Source: CAXBCP01 sp038120765
GTDB lineage: Bacteria > Pseudomonadota > Alphaproteobacteria > MPNO01 > UBA830
Direction of reading: 5' to 3'
Assembly: GCA_038120765.1 (NCBI GenBank)
Contig: JAYOMI010000008.1
Span: 3,554-67,553 of the forward strand
DNA length: 64,000 nt
Made by a program: the position numbers and the translations under genes. Of the stretch, positions 9,331 through 18,160 are shown in pieces. Position 1 is the first letter of the stretch, and each line of letters starts with the position of its first letter. The notes beneath the pieces are model-generated. The model made no database searches and was not told the origin of the DNA. It was given only the letters and a program-made list of their open reading frames with translations.

Positions 9331-10367
9331 AGATACTCTCCTGTCGGCAAATACCGGATTTTCGCGGATTTAAGCGCGTCCAAATCGGGGCTTCCTGTAC
9401 AAAACATCGCGATGCGCAATTCTGCGATCGTCGCCGTCATCATGTCATGGACCGCGGTCGCGGTCTCCAGCGCGGAGCCAAGCGTTGGCGCGGCCATGCC
9501 GGCGAGAGACGCACCGAGCCGCATCGCTTTTGCCGCGTCGATCCCGGTCCGTACCCCGCCGGATGCGAAAACAGGCGTCTCCGGAAGATCGGCGACCACC
9601 TCCCGCAGGGACGTCGCCGTCGGGATGCCCCAGCCGGCGAAGGCGTGGGCCACCCGGCGAACGAGCGGGTCGTCCTGTCGGTAGGCCTCGACCTCGCTCC
9701 AGCTCGTCCCCCCGGACCCGGCAACATCGATGCCGGCGATGCCGATATCGACGAGCCGCCGCGCGACGCCGGCGGAGATGCCGTTTCCGACCTCCTTCGC
9801 GACGACCGGCACATCGAGCGCCGAGACGACGGCTTCGATTTTTTCATACAGGCCGGTCCAGTTACGATCGCCGCCCGCCTGAACGGCTTCCTGAAGCGGG
9901 TTCAGGTGCAGGAACAATGCGTCCGCGCCGATCATGTCGACAGCCCTTCGGGCGTGATCGGCGGTGTATCCGTAGTTCAGCTGAACCGCGCCGAGATTGG
10001 CGAATAACAGAATATCGGGCGCGACGGAGCGAACCTTGAACGTATCGGCAAATTCCGGCTGTTCCAGTCCGGCCCGCTGGGAGCCGACGCCCATGGCGAT
10101 ACCGAGCGACTGGGCCGCGTCGGCAAGGTGCCGATTGATGCTACGCGCGATATCCGTGCCGCCGGTCATGCTCGAGAGCAGCATCGGGGCGGCAAGTGTC
10201 TTGCCGAAAACCGTCGTCGTCATATCGACCGCATCCAGATCCGTCTCCGGCAGCGCGACATGGTCGAAGCGATAGTCTTCAAAACCCGTCGTCAGGCCCT
10301 TGGACGACACGTTTTCGTTGATCACCGCGTCGATATGCTGGCGTTTGCGGCCTTCGATATCGCTCAC
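9327..10367 (-). CDS. fni: Type 2 isopentenyl-diphosphate delta-isomerase
   Basis: This FMN- and NADPH-dependent enzyme interconverts IPP and DMAPP in isoprenoid synthesis. At 346 residues it has the usual length. Family motifs are the N-terminal RKRQHIDAVI, LLSSMTGGTD, KEVGNGIS, the SGGTSW loop (IDVAGSGGTSWSEVE) and the C-terminal phosphate-binding FASGGVRTGIDAAKAMRLGA. It overlaps the NUDIX gene downstream and a 69-residue membrane protein gene upstream by 4 bp each, forming a tight three-gene operon. Type 2 isomerase is unrelated in fold to the NUDIX-type Idi. Confidence 0.93.
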   Translation of the reverse strand: MSDIEGRKRQHIDAVINENVSSKGLTTGFEDYRFDHVALPETDLDAVDMTTTVFGKTLAAPMLLSSMTGGTDIARSINRHLADAAQSLGIAMGVGSQRAGLEQPEFADTFKVRSVAPDILLFANLGAVQLNYGYTADHARRAVDMIGADALFLHLNPLQEAVQAGGDRNWTGLYEKIEAVVSALDVPVVAKEVGNGISAGVARRLVDIGIAGIDVAGSGGTSWSEVEAYRQDDPLVRRVAHAFAGWGIPTATSLREVVADLPETPVFASGGVRTGIDAAKAMRLGASLAGMAAPTLGSALETATAVHDMMTATIAELRIAMFCTGSPDLDALKSAKIRYLPTGEYL

Positions 10368-10573
10368 GAACGCGGATCTCCGCGTTTTGTCACATCACGC
10401 CCGTCCCGCATGCGTTGCTGACGGCGCTCCGTCGCCCACCACGCCCAGAAACCGGCCAGCAAGGACAGCAATATACCGATCATGGTTTCCAGGACCGGGT
10501 CGGAACTGCGCCATTTGAAATAGAGCAGGAAAATGATGATAGCGGTCACAACGCCGATGATCTTAGCGAACAC
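10364..10573 (-). CDS. Small membrane protein of unknown function
   Basis: A 69-residue protein with two predicted transmembrane helices: residues 3-21 (AKIIGVVTAIIIFLLYF) and about 31-47 (MIGILLSLLAGFWAWWA). A basic C-terminal tail follows. It starts at GTG with GGAGG six to seven bases upstream. Its stop overlaps the fni start by 4 bp. I do not recognise a family. Its place at the head of the fni operon suggests co-expression only. Confidence 0.65.
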   Translation of the reverse strand: MFAKIIGVVTAIIIFLLYFKWRSSDPVLETMIGILLSLLAGFWAWWATERRQQRMRDGRDVTKRGDPRS

Positions 10574-10648
10574 GCGGTTCCTCCGTTTGTTTGAGAATAG
10601 CGCGCTCTCAGGCTGCGGGCAAAGCGGCCTGCCCGTTATATGACGCGC

Positions 10649-11444
10649 TCAACCGGCGACAAGTTCGACCGTTTGCGTGGTCACCGGCAGATCGGCAGGA
10701 CCGGACGTCCCCGTTGACGGCTCCATGTAGCGTCCTTCGAATGCGAGCGTCAGCCGTTCGCCGGCAAACGGCCAGGGCGCCACCCGGTAGCGTCCCTCGG
10801 CCACCGGCGTTACCGTGATGTCCGTGTCGGTTGTCGCTGATTTGGGCACATGCGGAAAAACCGCCTCTTCCCGCGCGCCCTCGTGTATCCGATTGAAATA
10901 CAGCGCCATCGTATCAAAGAACTGGAGCTGCTTGTATGCCTGCATCAGGCGGTCATCGGCGACTTTGTCCCGCGTCTCAGGCCGCGCCCGTAATTGTTCC
11001 TTCAGGCGCTCCTGGCGCTTTTCCTCGTTGGACAGCATTTCCTCGGCGGCGGGCACGTTCTGCTCCGCGACCTTGTCGAGCAGGACAATATCCGACAGGC
11101 CGTAACGCCCGTTATACAGGCCCCAGGAATGCATGCTGGATAGCAGGCCGGCAAACGGGTCGTGCTTTTCGTTGAAATCGGGGGAGGCTTTGCTCGTCCC
11201 CATGATCAGCTCGAACGGGGTTTCGGCCAGATTGTAGGGATATCCTGTCTCGGGATCGATCCGGAACTCGTTATCGAGATCGGCCCATCCGGCATCATGG
11301 TTGGCGATGATATAGCGCGCCGCAGGATCGCTCACCGCTTCAAACTGGTCATTCCCGAACGCGTCTGCAAGCTGGTCTGAAAGCGCCGTGTGCTCCGACA
11401 TGCGAATTACGAAACGCGGTGCACCCTCCGGCGCGGTCTGGACA
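10649..11444 (-). CDS. DUF3891 family protein, N-terminus cut by an N gap
   Basis: The protein resembles the DUF3891 family by its N-terminal SEHTALSDQLADAFGN segment and the following NHDAGWADLD His/Asp-rich motif. Both suggest an HD-like, all-helical metal protein of unknown function. Translation from an ATG at 11401 is possible. However, the frame stays open upstream (PEGAPRFVIR precedes it) up to the gap at 11445, and family members start before this point. The real start is therefore probably lost in the gap. The C-terminal part (after about residue 180) is a beta-rich domain unlike the shorter members. Confidence 0.65.
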
Positions 11445-11454
11445 NNNNNNNNNN
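11445..11454. other. Assembly gap (10 N)
   Basis: Ten N between the DUF3891 gene head and the 3' end of the mini GcrA-like gene. Confidence 0.99.
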
Positions 11455-11458
11455 AAGA

Positions 11459-11668
11459 CTACGCGACCTTGCGGCGCGGCTCCGGCTCACGATAAGCCAT
11501 TTCGACGTGTTTCGGGCAATAGGAATAGCCTTCGAGCGTTTTATCGCCGCAGAAGTGGAATTCCTTGGTTGCCGGCTCACCATGCGGCCACTGGCAGGTG
11601 CGGAACGGCGACGGTCCATGATTGAACAGACGCGTGATGTTAAGGACTTTCTGCTTAGGAGTGCTCAT
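11459..11668 (-). CDS. Small GcrA-like zinc-motif protein
   Basis: A 69-residue protein with the pattern C-x-W-P-x-G-x-P, then FHFCG, then YCPKH, then MAY. This is the layout of the C-terminal zinc-like motif of GcrA, the alphaproteobacterial cell-cycle regulator that binds sigma-70 and methylated GANTC sites. The N-terminal DNA-binding helix-turn-helix of full GcrA (usually beginning WT/WTDE) is missing. Instead there are about 25 residues beginning MSTPKQKVLNITRLF. It could be a free-standing sigma-contacting domain or an unrelated zinc protein. No strong ribosome binding site is visible. Confidence 0.6.
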   Translation of the reverse strand: MSTPKQKVLNITRLFNHGPSPFRTCQWPHGEPATKEFHFCGDKTLEGYSYCPKHVEMAYREPEPRRKVA

Positions 11669-11925
11669 GATTCATACCCGATTCATAAAAAATGCTGCAT
11701 TGCACAACTGATATAGTGCACCACAGCGAAAATTTCAAGCGAAATGTGACGATTCCATGAAAGCGAAACCGTCGAATAATGAGATTATAACAAAACCGAT
11801 TCGGTTATTCAAGTATTTAATGTTGGGCAAGTAAAAACCCAGCTCATTCCCGTAATATCTAATGCTGGTTGCCGGGCGAAAAATAATTCGAAAACCGGTC
11901 GGCAAAGGCGCCCGTCAGGAAGCCC

Positions 11926-13506
11926 CTACTCCCATTCGATCGTGCCCGGCGGCTTCGACGTGATATCGTAGACCACGCGATTGATGCCCCGCACCTCGTT
12001 GATGATCCGGTTCGCGGCGCGACCGAGGAATTCCATATCGTAGTGATAGAAATCGGCCGTCATGCCGTCGGTGGATGTCACGGCGCGCAGCGCGCAGACG
12101 CTGTCATAGGTGCGGGCATCGCCCATCACGCCGACGGTCTGGACCGGCAGCAGGACCGCGAATGCCTGCCAGATCTTGTCGTAGAGACCGGCGTTGCGGA
12201 TTTCCTCCAGATAGATCGCATCCGCCTTGCGCAGGATATCGAGCTTCTCGCGGGTGATATCCCCCGGCATACGGATCGCGAGGCCCGGCCCCGGGAACGG
12301 GTGGCGGCCGACGAAGCTCTCCGGCAGGCCAATTTCGCGGCCGAGTTCGCGCACTTCGTCCTTGAACAGTTCGCGCAGCGGTTCGACCAGGGACATGTTC
12401 ATCCGCTCCGGAAGACCGCCCACATTGTGGTGCGACTTGATCGTCACGCTCGGCCCGCCGTGGAACGACACGGATTCGATCACATCGGGATACAGCGTTC
12501 CCTGGGCGAGGAAGTCGGCGCCGCCGACATTCTTCGCTTCCTCGTCGAACACGTCGATGAAGGTTGCGCCGATGATCTTGCGCTTCTGTTCCGGGTCGCT
12601 GACGCCCGCGAGCTTGCCGAGAAAGAGATCGGTCGCGTCGCGGTGCACCAGCGAAATATTGTAGTGGTCGCGAAACAGGGTAACCACCTGCTCGGCCTCG
12701 CCCATCCGCATCATGCCGGTATCGACAAACACGCAGGTGAGCTGGTCGCCGATCGCCTCGTGCAGCAGAACGGCGACAACCGATGAATCGACGCCGCCCG
12801 ACAGGCCGCAGATCACCCGGCCGGATCCCACCTGCTTGCGCACCTTGGCAATTTCCTGTTCGCGGAAGGCGGCCATGGTCCAGTCGCCCTGGCAACCGGC
12901 AACGCCGTGGGTGAAATTCCTGAGCAGTTCTGTCCCGTGCGGCGTGTGCACGACCTCGGGATGGAACTGCACGGCATAGAAACGGCGCTCGTCATTGGCG
13001 ATCGCCGCGAAGGGCGCGCCGTCGCTGGTGCCGACGACCCGGAACCCTTCCGGCAGCCGGACGACCCGGTCGCCATGGCTCATCCACACCTGCTCCCTGG
13101 CGCCGACATGCCAGATTCCCTCGAAAATGCGGCAGTCCTCGGTGACGCTGAGCATCGCCCGGCCGAATTCCCGATGATCCGATGTCTGGACCTCGCCGCC
13201 GAGCTGCTCGACCATCGTCTGCTGGCCGTAACAAATCCCCAGCACCGGCACGCCAAACTCGAAAACCTCGGCGGGAGCCCGCGGGGTATCGATATCCAGC
13301 ACCGAGGCCGGACCGCCCGACAGGATGATCGCCCGCGGCGAGAAGGCCGCCAGGCTTTCGCCCGTCACCTTGTTGAACGGATGTATTTCGCAATAAACGC
13401 CGCTTTCGCGAACCCGCCGCGCGATCAGCTGGGTCACCTGCGATCCGAAATCGATAATCAGAACGCGGTCGGACGTGATTTCGTTTTCAGCCACGCTCCG
13501 GATCAC
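11926..13506 (-). CDS. guaA: GMP synthase (glutamine-hydrolysing)
   Basis: GuaA converts XMP to GMP. The N-terminal class I glutamine amidotransferase has the nucleophile in GICYGQQ and the catalytic His-Pro-Glu in FHPEVVHT. The ATP pyrophosphatase domain begins with the PP-loop GLSGGVDSS. The C-terminal dimerisation domain ends PPGTIEWE. At 526 residues it is full length. Its start overlaps the end of guaB by 4 bp, so guaB and guaA form a coupled purine operon for IMP to XMP to GMP. Confidence 0.97.
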   Translation of the reverse strand: MIRSVAENEITSDRVLIIDFGSQVTQLIARRVRESGVYCEIHPFNKVTGESLAAFSPRAIILSGGPASVLDIDTPRAPAEVFEFGVPVLGICYGQQTMVEQLGGEVQTSDHREFGRAMLSVTEDCRIFEGIWHVGAREQVWMSHGDRVVRLPEGFRVVGTSDGAPFAAIANDERRFYAVQFHPEVVHTPHGTELLRNFTHGVAGCQGDWTMAAFREQEIAKVRKQVGSGRVICGLSGGVDSSVVAVLLHEAIGDQLTCVFVDTGMMRMGEAEQVVTLFRDHYNISLVHRDATDLFLGKLAGVSDPEQKRKIIGATFIDVFDEEAKNVGGADFLAQGTLYPDVIESVSFHGGPSVTIKSHHNVGGLPERMNMSLVEPLRELFKDEVRELGREIGLPESFVGRHPFPGPGLAIRMPGDITREKLDILRKADAIYLEEIRNAGLYDKIWQAFAVLLPVQTVGVMGDARTYDSVCALRAVTSTDGMTADFYHYDMEFLGRAANRIINEVRGINRVVYDITSKPPGTIEWE

Positions 13507-14966
13507 TCCGGCGGCCGGTAATTCGGCGCTTCCCGCATGATCGAGACGTCATGCACGTGGCCTTCGCGGAAACCGGCGGAGGTCGCCCGCCGGAACGTGC
13601 AGTTCCGCTGCATTTCGACGATGGTTCCGTTGCCGGTATAGCCCATCGACGCCCGCAGCCCGCCGATCAGCTGATGCAGCACAGCCCCCGCAGGCCCCTT
13701 GTAAGGCACCCTGCCCTCGATGCCCTCCGGGACGAGCTTGAGCGAGTCGTTCACTTCCTGCTGGAAGTAACGGTCGGCCGAGCCCTGCGCCATGGCGCCG
13801 AGCGAGCCCATGCCGCGATAGGATTTGTAGGAGCGGCCCTGATACAGGAATACCTCGCCCGGGCTTTCCTCGGTTCCCGCAAGCAGGGAGCCGACCATTA
13901 CGCAATCGGCGCCGGCGGCGATCGCCTTCGCCAGATCGCCCGACAGGCGCACACCGCCATCTGCGATGCACGGCACATCCTGCGCGCGGCAGGCCTCCGC
14001 CGATTCCATGACGGCGCTGAATTGCGGGACGCCGACGCCGGTCACGGCGCGGGTCGTGCAGATCGACCCCGGTCCGATACCGATCTTGACCGAATCCGCC
14101 CCCGCATCGATCAGCGCCTTTGCGCCGTCCGGTGTCGCGATATTGCCGGCGATCACCTGCGTGCTGTTGGAAATGCGCTTGATGCGCCCCACCGTCTCCA
14201 GCACGCCCCGTGAATGCCCATGTGCGGTATCGACCACCACGACATCGGCCTCGGCATCGATCAGCGCTTCGGCGCGGGCGAAACCGTCTTCGCCGACACC
14301 GGTTGCCGCCGCGACCCGCAGGCGGCCCTTGTCATCCTTGGTCGCATCGGGATGAAGTTTCGCCTTTTCCATGTCCTTGACCGTGATCAGGCCGATGCAC
14401 CGATAGGCATCGTCCACGACCAGCAGCTTTTCGATCCGGAACTTGTGGAGAAGACGGCGCGCCTCGTCCATATCGACGGTTTCCCGCACCGTAACCAGGT
14501 CTTCGCGGGTCATAAGCTCGCTGACGGGCTGCCCCGGATTGTCGGCAAATCTGACGTCCCGGTTGGTCAGGACGCCGACAAGCTTGCCGCCATTGCGTTC
14601 GACAACGGGGATACCGGAAATGCGGTGACCTTCCATCAGCGCCAGCGCATCTGCCAGCGTGCGCTCGGGACCGATCGTCACCGGGTTCACGACCATACCG
14701 GATTCGAATTTCTTGACGGCGCGAACCTCGTCCGCCTGCAGGGCGATATCCATATTCTTGTGCAGAACGCCGATCCCGCCGAACTGCGCCATGGCGATCG
14801 CCATGCTGGATTCGGTAACCGTATCCATGGCCGCCGAAATGAGCGGTATACCGAGCGATATCGTTCGGGTCAGTCGGGTTCGGGTGTCGGCTGCGTGGGG
14901 GAGTACGGCGGATTCCGCGGGTACGAGGAGTATGTCGTCAAAGGTCAGCGCTTCGCGGATTTCCAT
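13503..14966 (-). CDS. guaB: IMP dehydrogenase
   Basis: GuaB oxidises IMP to XMP with NAD, the committed step of guanine nucleotide synthesis. It has a TIM barrel with an inserted CBS (Bateman) pair at about residues 90-205 (GHRISGIPVVERNGGKLVGVLTNRD and its repeat). The catalytic Cys loop is GPGSICTTRAVTGVG, and the flap region is RGMGSLGAM. It has 487 residues, the normal size. It precedes guaA with a 4-bp overlap and follows rlmE on the same strand after an 87-bp spacer. Confidence 0.97.
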   Translation of the reverse strand: MEIREALTFDDILLVPAESAVLPHAADTRTRLTRTISLGIPLISAAMDTVTESSMAIAMAQFGGIGVLHKNMDIALQADEVRAVKKFESGMVVNPVTIGPERTLADALALMEGHRISGIPVVERNGGKLVGVLTNRDVRFADNPGQPVSELMTREDLVTVRETVDMDEARRLLHKFRIEKLLVVDDAYRCIGLITVKDMEKAKLHPDATKDDKGRLRVAAATGVGEDGFARAEALIDAEADVVVVDTAHGHSRGVLETVGRIKRISNSTQVIAGNIATPDGAKALIDAGADSVKIGIGPGSICTTRAVTGVGVPQFSAVMESAEACRAQDVPCIADGGVRLSGDLAKAIAAGADCVMVGSLLAGTEESPGEVFLYQGRSYKSYRGMGSLGAMAQGSADRYFQQEVNDSLKLVPEGIEGRVPYKGPAGAVLHQLIGGLRASMGYTGNGTIVEMQRNCTFRRATSAGFREGHVHDVSIMREAPNYRPPE

Positions 14967-15053
14967 GTCACAGCCTACTATTGGAGTGACGCAGAAATAT
15001 ATACATCGCGCACTCGAATCCCAAACGGAATAGCGGTTCCGGCCGCGAAAAAA

Positions 15054-15797
15054 TTACGTGTTTCCCCGGAACCCCGTCGCGACGATGTAAGTCTCCGGAC
15101 TTTCAGGCCGCGAAGCGTCGGGCTTGACCGTCCGGACCTTGTCGAAACTGCGGTTGATCGTCGTCATCAGCTCGCCATGGGCGCCCCCGGCGAAGGCCTT
15201 CATCACCAGGGTGCCGCCTTTGATCAGCGCCTCGCAGGCGAAGGCATGGGCCTCTTCGCACAGGGCCATCGTACGCAGGTGGTCCGTCGATTTGTGGCCC
15301 GTCACCGGCGCCGCCATATCGCTGAGAACAACGTCGGCCTGTCCGCCCAGCGCCTCCATCATTCGGGCAGGCGCTTCCGGGAGGCTGATATCGAGGCACA
15401 GAACCTCTGCGCCGCCGACGGCCTCCATCTCCTGGATATCGACCGCGACGACCCTGCCGCCGCCGTCGCCCGGCTGAACGCGTTCTACGGCGATCTGTGT
15501 CCAGCCGCCGGGGGCCGCCCCGATATCGATGACCTTCTGGCCGCGCCGCAGCAGACCGTACTGATCGTCCAGCTGGACAAGCTTGAACGCCGCACGCGAT
15601 CGCAGGCCCTGTTTGCGGGCTTCGGCGACATAGGGATCGTTGAGCTGACGGTCGAGCCAGCGGGTTGACGACGCGGTTCGGCCGCGCGCGGTCTTGACGC
15701 GCACCCGCATGTTGCGCCCGGTCAGCCCCCGCCCTGAGGACTTCGCGCCCGATGCGCCGCCTTTTCCGCTGCCGCGTCCGCTAGATTTACGTGCCAT
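15054..15797 (-). CDS. rlmE: 23S rRNA (uridine-2'-O-)-methyltransferase RlmE
   Basis: RlmE (FtsJ/RrmJ) methylates U2552 in the A loop of 23S rRNA. The SAM-binding motif is DIGAAPGGWTQIA. The K-D-K-E catalytic tetrad is recognisable in RAAFKLVQLD, VLSDMAAP, LVMKAF and SPETY. The 247 residues include a Gly/Ser/Lys-rich N-terminal extension (about 45 residues), probably RNA-binding and usual for alphaproteobacteria. It lies 7 bp after the exopolyphosphatase gene, the common ppx-rlmE pairing of this group. Confidence 0.94.
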   Translation of the reverse strand: MARKSSGRGSGKGGASGAKSSGRGLTGRNMRVRVKTARGRTASSTRWLDRQLNDPYVAEARKQGLRSRAAFKLVQLDDQYGLLRRGQKVIDIGAAPGGWTQIAVERVQPGDGGGRVVAVDIQEMEAVGGAEVLCLDISLPEAPARMMEALGGQADVVLSDMAAPVTGHKSTDHLRTMALCEEAHAFACEALIKGGTLVMKAFAGGAHGELMTTINRSFDKVRTVKPDASRPESPETYIVATGFRGNT

Positions 15798-15804
15798 TCA
15801 GGCG

Positions 15805-16869
15805 TTATTCCGCCGCCGAGGCGGTTGCAGTGCTGCAGATTGCCTGGGGCTGCCCCGCCATCACGCTCAGAATCCCCTCGCGGACACCGCGATCGGCGAC
15901 GCGCAGCCTGCCCGCCGGCCAGAGCCGGCAGACAGCCTGCAGAACGGCGCAACCGGCGACGACCAGATCGGCCCGGTTATGGCCGATACAGGGGTGCGCT
16001 GCACGCTGATCGAAATTCTGTATGGAAAGTTCGCCGCTGATGCGGGCGACAGCATCGAATGACAGCCAGGCGCCGTCGACCATCGACCTGTTATATCTCG
16101 GCAGGCACATATCCACCCCGGCGATGGTGGTGACCGTCCCGGCGGTGCCTACCATCTGGACCCTGCCCTCGGCGATCTTGCTCGAAATGCCATGTTCTTC
16201 ATCGAACGACCTGAGCATACCCATCACGTCCGACACAAGCTTTTCGTATTCAGCCGGCGAGAAATCGTTTCCGCCATGCTGTTCGGTGAGCGTCACCACG
16301 CCGCAGGGGAGAGATGTCCAGCCATCGACGCGTGCGCCGCCGCCCGGCAGAATCCGCGCCCAGACAAATTCCGCACTGCCGCCCCCGACATCGAACATCA
16401 GGGCATGATCGTGCGTCTGGTCGAGCAGCGAAAAACAGCCGGTGAGGGTCAGTTCCGCCTCTTCGCGCGAACTTATGACCTCCAGATCAATCCCGGCTTC
16501 CTCTTTCACCCGTTCGACAAAATCAGCGCTGTTGCCGGCCGACCGCGCCGCCTGCGTCGCGACGCAGCGCGATTCCGAAACCCGGCGACGCGTCATCTTT
16601 TTCGCGCAGATCTTGAGCGCCTCGACAGTCCGCTCGATCGCCTGATCCGACAAGGTGCCGGCGGCGCTGACGCCCTCGCCGAGCCGGACGATACGCGAAA
16701 ATCCATCGACAACCCGAAAACCATTACGAGTGGGATGGGCAATCAACAACCGGCAGTTGTTGGTCCCCAAATCGAGCGCTGCGAACACACGGTCACGGCG
16801 ACCGGACCCATTTCTGCGACCCGACCTGCCTCGTCCATCCGCCCGGCTGTTATTTTTCTGCGGCGGCAT
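15805..16869 (-). CDS. Ppx/GppA family exopolyphosphatase
   Basis: An ASKHA-fold phosphatase acting on polyphosphate or pppGpp. The N-terminal phosphate motif is ALDLGTNNCRLLI, the second is LMFDVGGGSAEFVW, and GTAGTVTTIAGV follows. These are the usual nucleotide and phosphate loops. The frame is open up to 17016. I chose the ATG at 16869 because a GGAGAGGAA Shine-Dalgarno lies about 11 bases before it; an ATG at 16920 is the alternative. The extra N-terminal region is Arg-rich. The C-terminal HD domain of long Ppx proteins is absent. It is probably co-transcribed with rlmE. Confidence 0.88.
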   Translation of the reverse strand: MPPQKNNSRADGRGRSGRRNGSGRRDRVFAALDLGTNNCRLLIAHPTRNGFRVVDGFSRIVRLGEGVSAAGTLSDQAIERTVEALKICAKKMTRRRVSESRCVATQAARSAGNSADFVERVKEEAGIDLEVISSREEAELTLTGCFSLLDQTHDHALMFDVGGGSAEFVWARILPGGGARVDGWTSLPCGVVTLTEQHGGNDFSPAEYEKLVSDVMGMLRSFDEEHGISSKIAEGRVQMVGTAGTVTTIAGVDMCLPRYNRSMVDGAWLSFDAVARISGELSIQNFDQRAAHPCIGHNRADLVVAGCAVLQAVCRLWPAGRLRVADRGVREGILSVMAGQPQAICSTATASAAE

Positions 16870-17090
16870 TGCCGACACGCTTCCTCTCCGTCGCGCTTTG
16901 CCCCGGGCAGGCCTGCGCATGGTTATTTGTTCTTCAATGATTAAACTATATCTGCCAAACAATGACCTGCGAAGCAGTTTTTCAGCCAAACCGGCCGATG
17001 AAACATTCCTAAGCATAGTCGCTTCTCAACACTGCCGGCATATGCTAGAAACCGCGCCGGTTGCCGCAGGGGCTTTTGAAGTCCCGCCGT

Positions 17091-17164
17091 TGGGGAATAG
17101 TTTAACGGTAGAACGAGTGGCTCTGACCCGCTTAGTCCTGGTTCGAATCCAGGTTCCCCAGCCA
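17091..17164 (+). tRNA. tRNA-Gln (anticodon CTG)
   Basis: A complete cloverleaf can be folded. The acceptor stem is TGGGGAA with TTCCCCA. The D arm contains AACGGTAGAA. The anticodon stem AGTGG/CCGCT encloses the loop CTCTGAC with anticodon CTG. The T arm is CCTGG TTCGAAT CCAGG. The discriminator is G and the CCA end is encoded. Confidence 0.95.
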
Positions 17165-17287
17165 ACCTTTATTGCCGCCCGCCCCACCTATCGTCGAACC
17201 TGACCGGAATATCCTGTATGTTCCCGGACCATGCGGGCCTCCGCGCAGGCAGGGCCCACACAGGGATATGCAATCGGGGGGATACGA

Positions 17288-17926
17288 ATGTCGGAAGGCC
17301 TATCAAACGGCAGGCGCCAGTGCCTGGTGGTGTCGTGCCATCCGCTTGCCAACAGCCTGTGCAAGCATCTTGCCGCCCGGGTCATTCGCGGATTGGCGGA
17401 TTCCGGCCTCGAAATCGAACATCTTGATCTTTACGAAAGCGATTTCACCGCCCCCCTGACGGCGGCGGAACGGCAGGGCTATCACGCCGGTGCGTTTGAC
17501 GCGTCCGCCCTCTCCCGGGAGATCGAGGCCCTTCAGCACGCAGAGATTCTCGTCCTGGTTTTTCCGACGTGGTGGTTCGGGATGCCGGCATTGCTCAAAG
17601 GATGGTTCGACCGGGTATGGGCACCCGGCGTCGCTTTCAACCAGCCCGACAAGGCCGGCGGGCGCATAACGCCGAATCTCGACGGACTAAAGCAATGTCT
17701 CGTGATCACCACGCTTGGCTCCCCCTGGTGGGTCGACCGCCTGGTCGTGCGCCGCCCCCTCCGGCGTATTCTGAAAAGGGTGCTGATCGGCGCCTGTGCG
17801 CCAACCGCCCGTTTCGAGATGCTGAGCGTCTACAGCGCGGAGGCCCTCGATCCACGGCGTCTCGACCGGTTTCTCGGTAAAATCGATACGGCGGTGAAGA
17901 ATATTATCCGGCACGCGTCGAGTTGA
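17288..17926 (+). CDS. Flavodoxin-fold NAD(P)H-dependent oxidoreductase
   Basis: A protein of about 212 residues from the Flavodoxin_2 group (quinone reductases, KefF/MdaB-like). The N-terminal phosphate loop region reads VVSCHPLANSLCKHL. The conserved FMN-binding segment is LVFPTWWFGMPALLKGWFDRVW, split here by a Val-Leu-Val strand. The start at 17288 is chosen for its G-rich ribosome site (GGGGG at 17276-17280) and the family N-terminus; the frame is open further upstream. It follows the tRNA gene. The unusual hairpin array begins 62 bp after its stop. Confidence 0.85.
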   Translation: MSEGLSNGRRQCLVVSCHPLANSLCKHLAARVIRGLADSGLEIEHLDLYESDFTAPLTAAERQGYHAGAFDASALSREIEALQHAEILVLVFPTWWFGMPALLKGWFDRVWAPGVAFNQPDKAGGRITPNLDGLKQCLVITTLGSPWWVDRLVVRRPLRRILKRVLIGACAPTARFEMLSVYSAEALDPRRLDRFLGKIDTAVKNIIRHASS

Positions 17927-17987
17927 ACTCCCGAGAGCCGTCAGCGCGCGGTCGAAAATCGCCGATGAGAAACGCCTGAAAGAAGTC

Positions 17988-18160
17988 GGCGACGGTCCGG
18001 ATACGCTGGACCGTCGCCGGTAGGACTGTCCGGGGTAGGCGTCAGACAGTCCGCTAGATGAATTGTCGGGGGTAGGCATCCGACAACCCATCGGTCGCGC
18101 GGCATCCGCGAACGGATGCAGGGCGACACACCCGGACAGGCAGGGTAGGCATTGCCTGTC
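17988..18160. repeat. Array of four stem-loops with one conserved loop and different stems
   Basis: There are four perfect or near-perfect hairpins. A: 17988-17998 pairs with 18008-18018 (11 bp), loop GGATACGCT. B: 18023-18030 pairs with 18045-18052 (8 bp plus one inner G-C after a mismatch), loop GGGTAGGCGT. C: 18063-18069 pairs with 18080-18086 (7 bp), loop GGGTAGGCAT. D: 18135-18142 pairs with 18153-18160 (8 bp), loop GGGTAGGCAT. The stems are unrelated in sequence but all pair. The loop consensus is GGRTASGC. A fifth hairpin, GCATCCG/CGGATGC with a CGAA loop (18102-18119), lies between C and D. No convincing ORF covers the array. The function is unknown; transcribed RNA or protein-bound DNA are both possible. 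Confidence 0.8.

Noticed and set aside
17988..18160. CRISPR array or CsrA-sponge RNA at the hairpin cluster
   Set aside because: There are no identical repeats with equal spacers, and the conserved part is a loop. The loops lack the ANGGA motif in three of four units, so CsrA binding is not supported.
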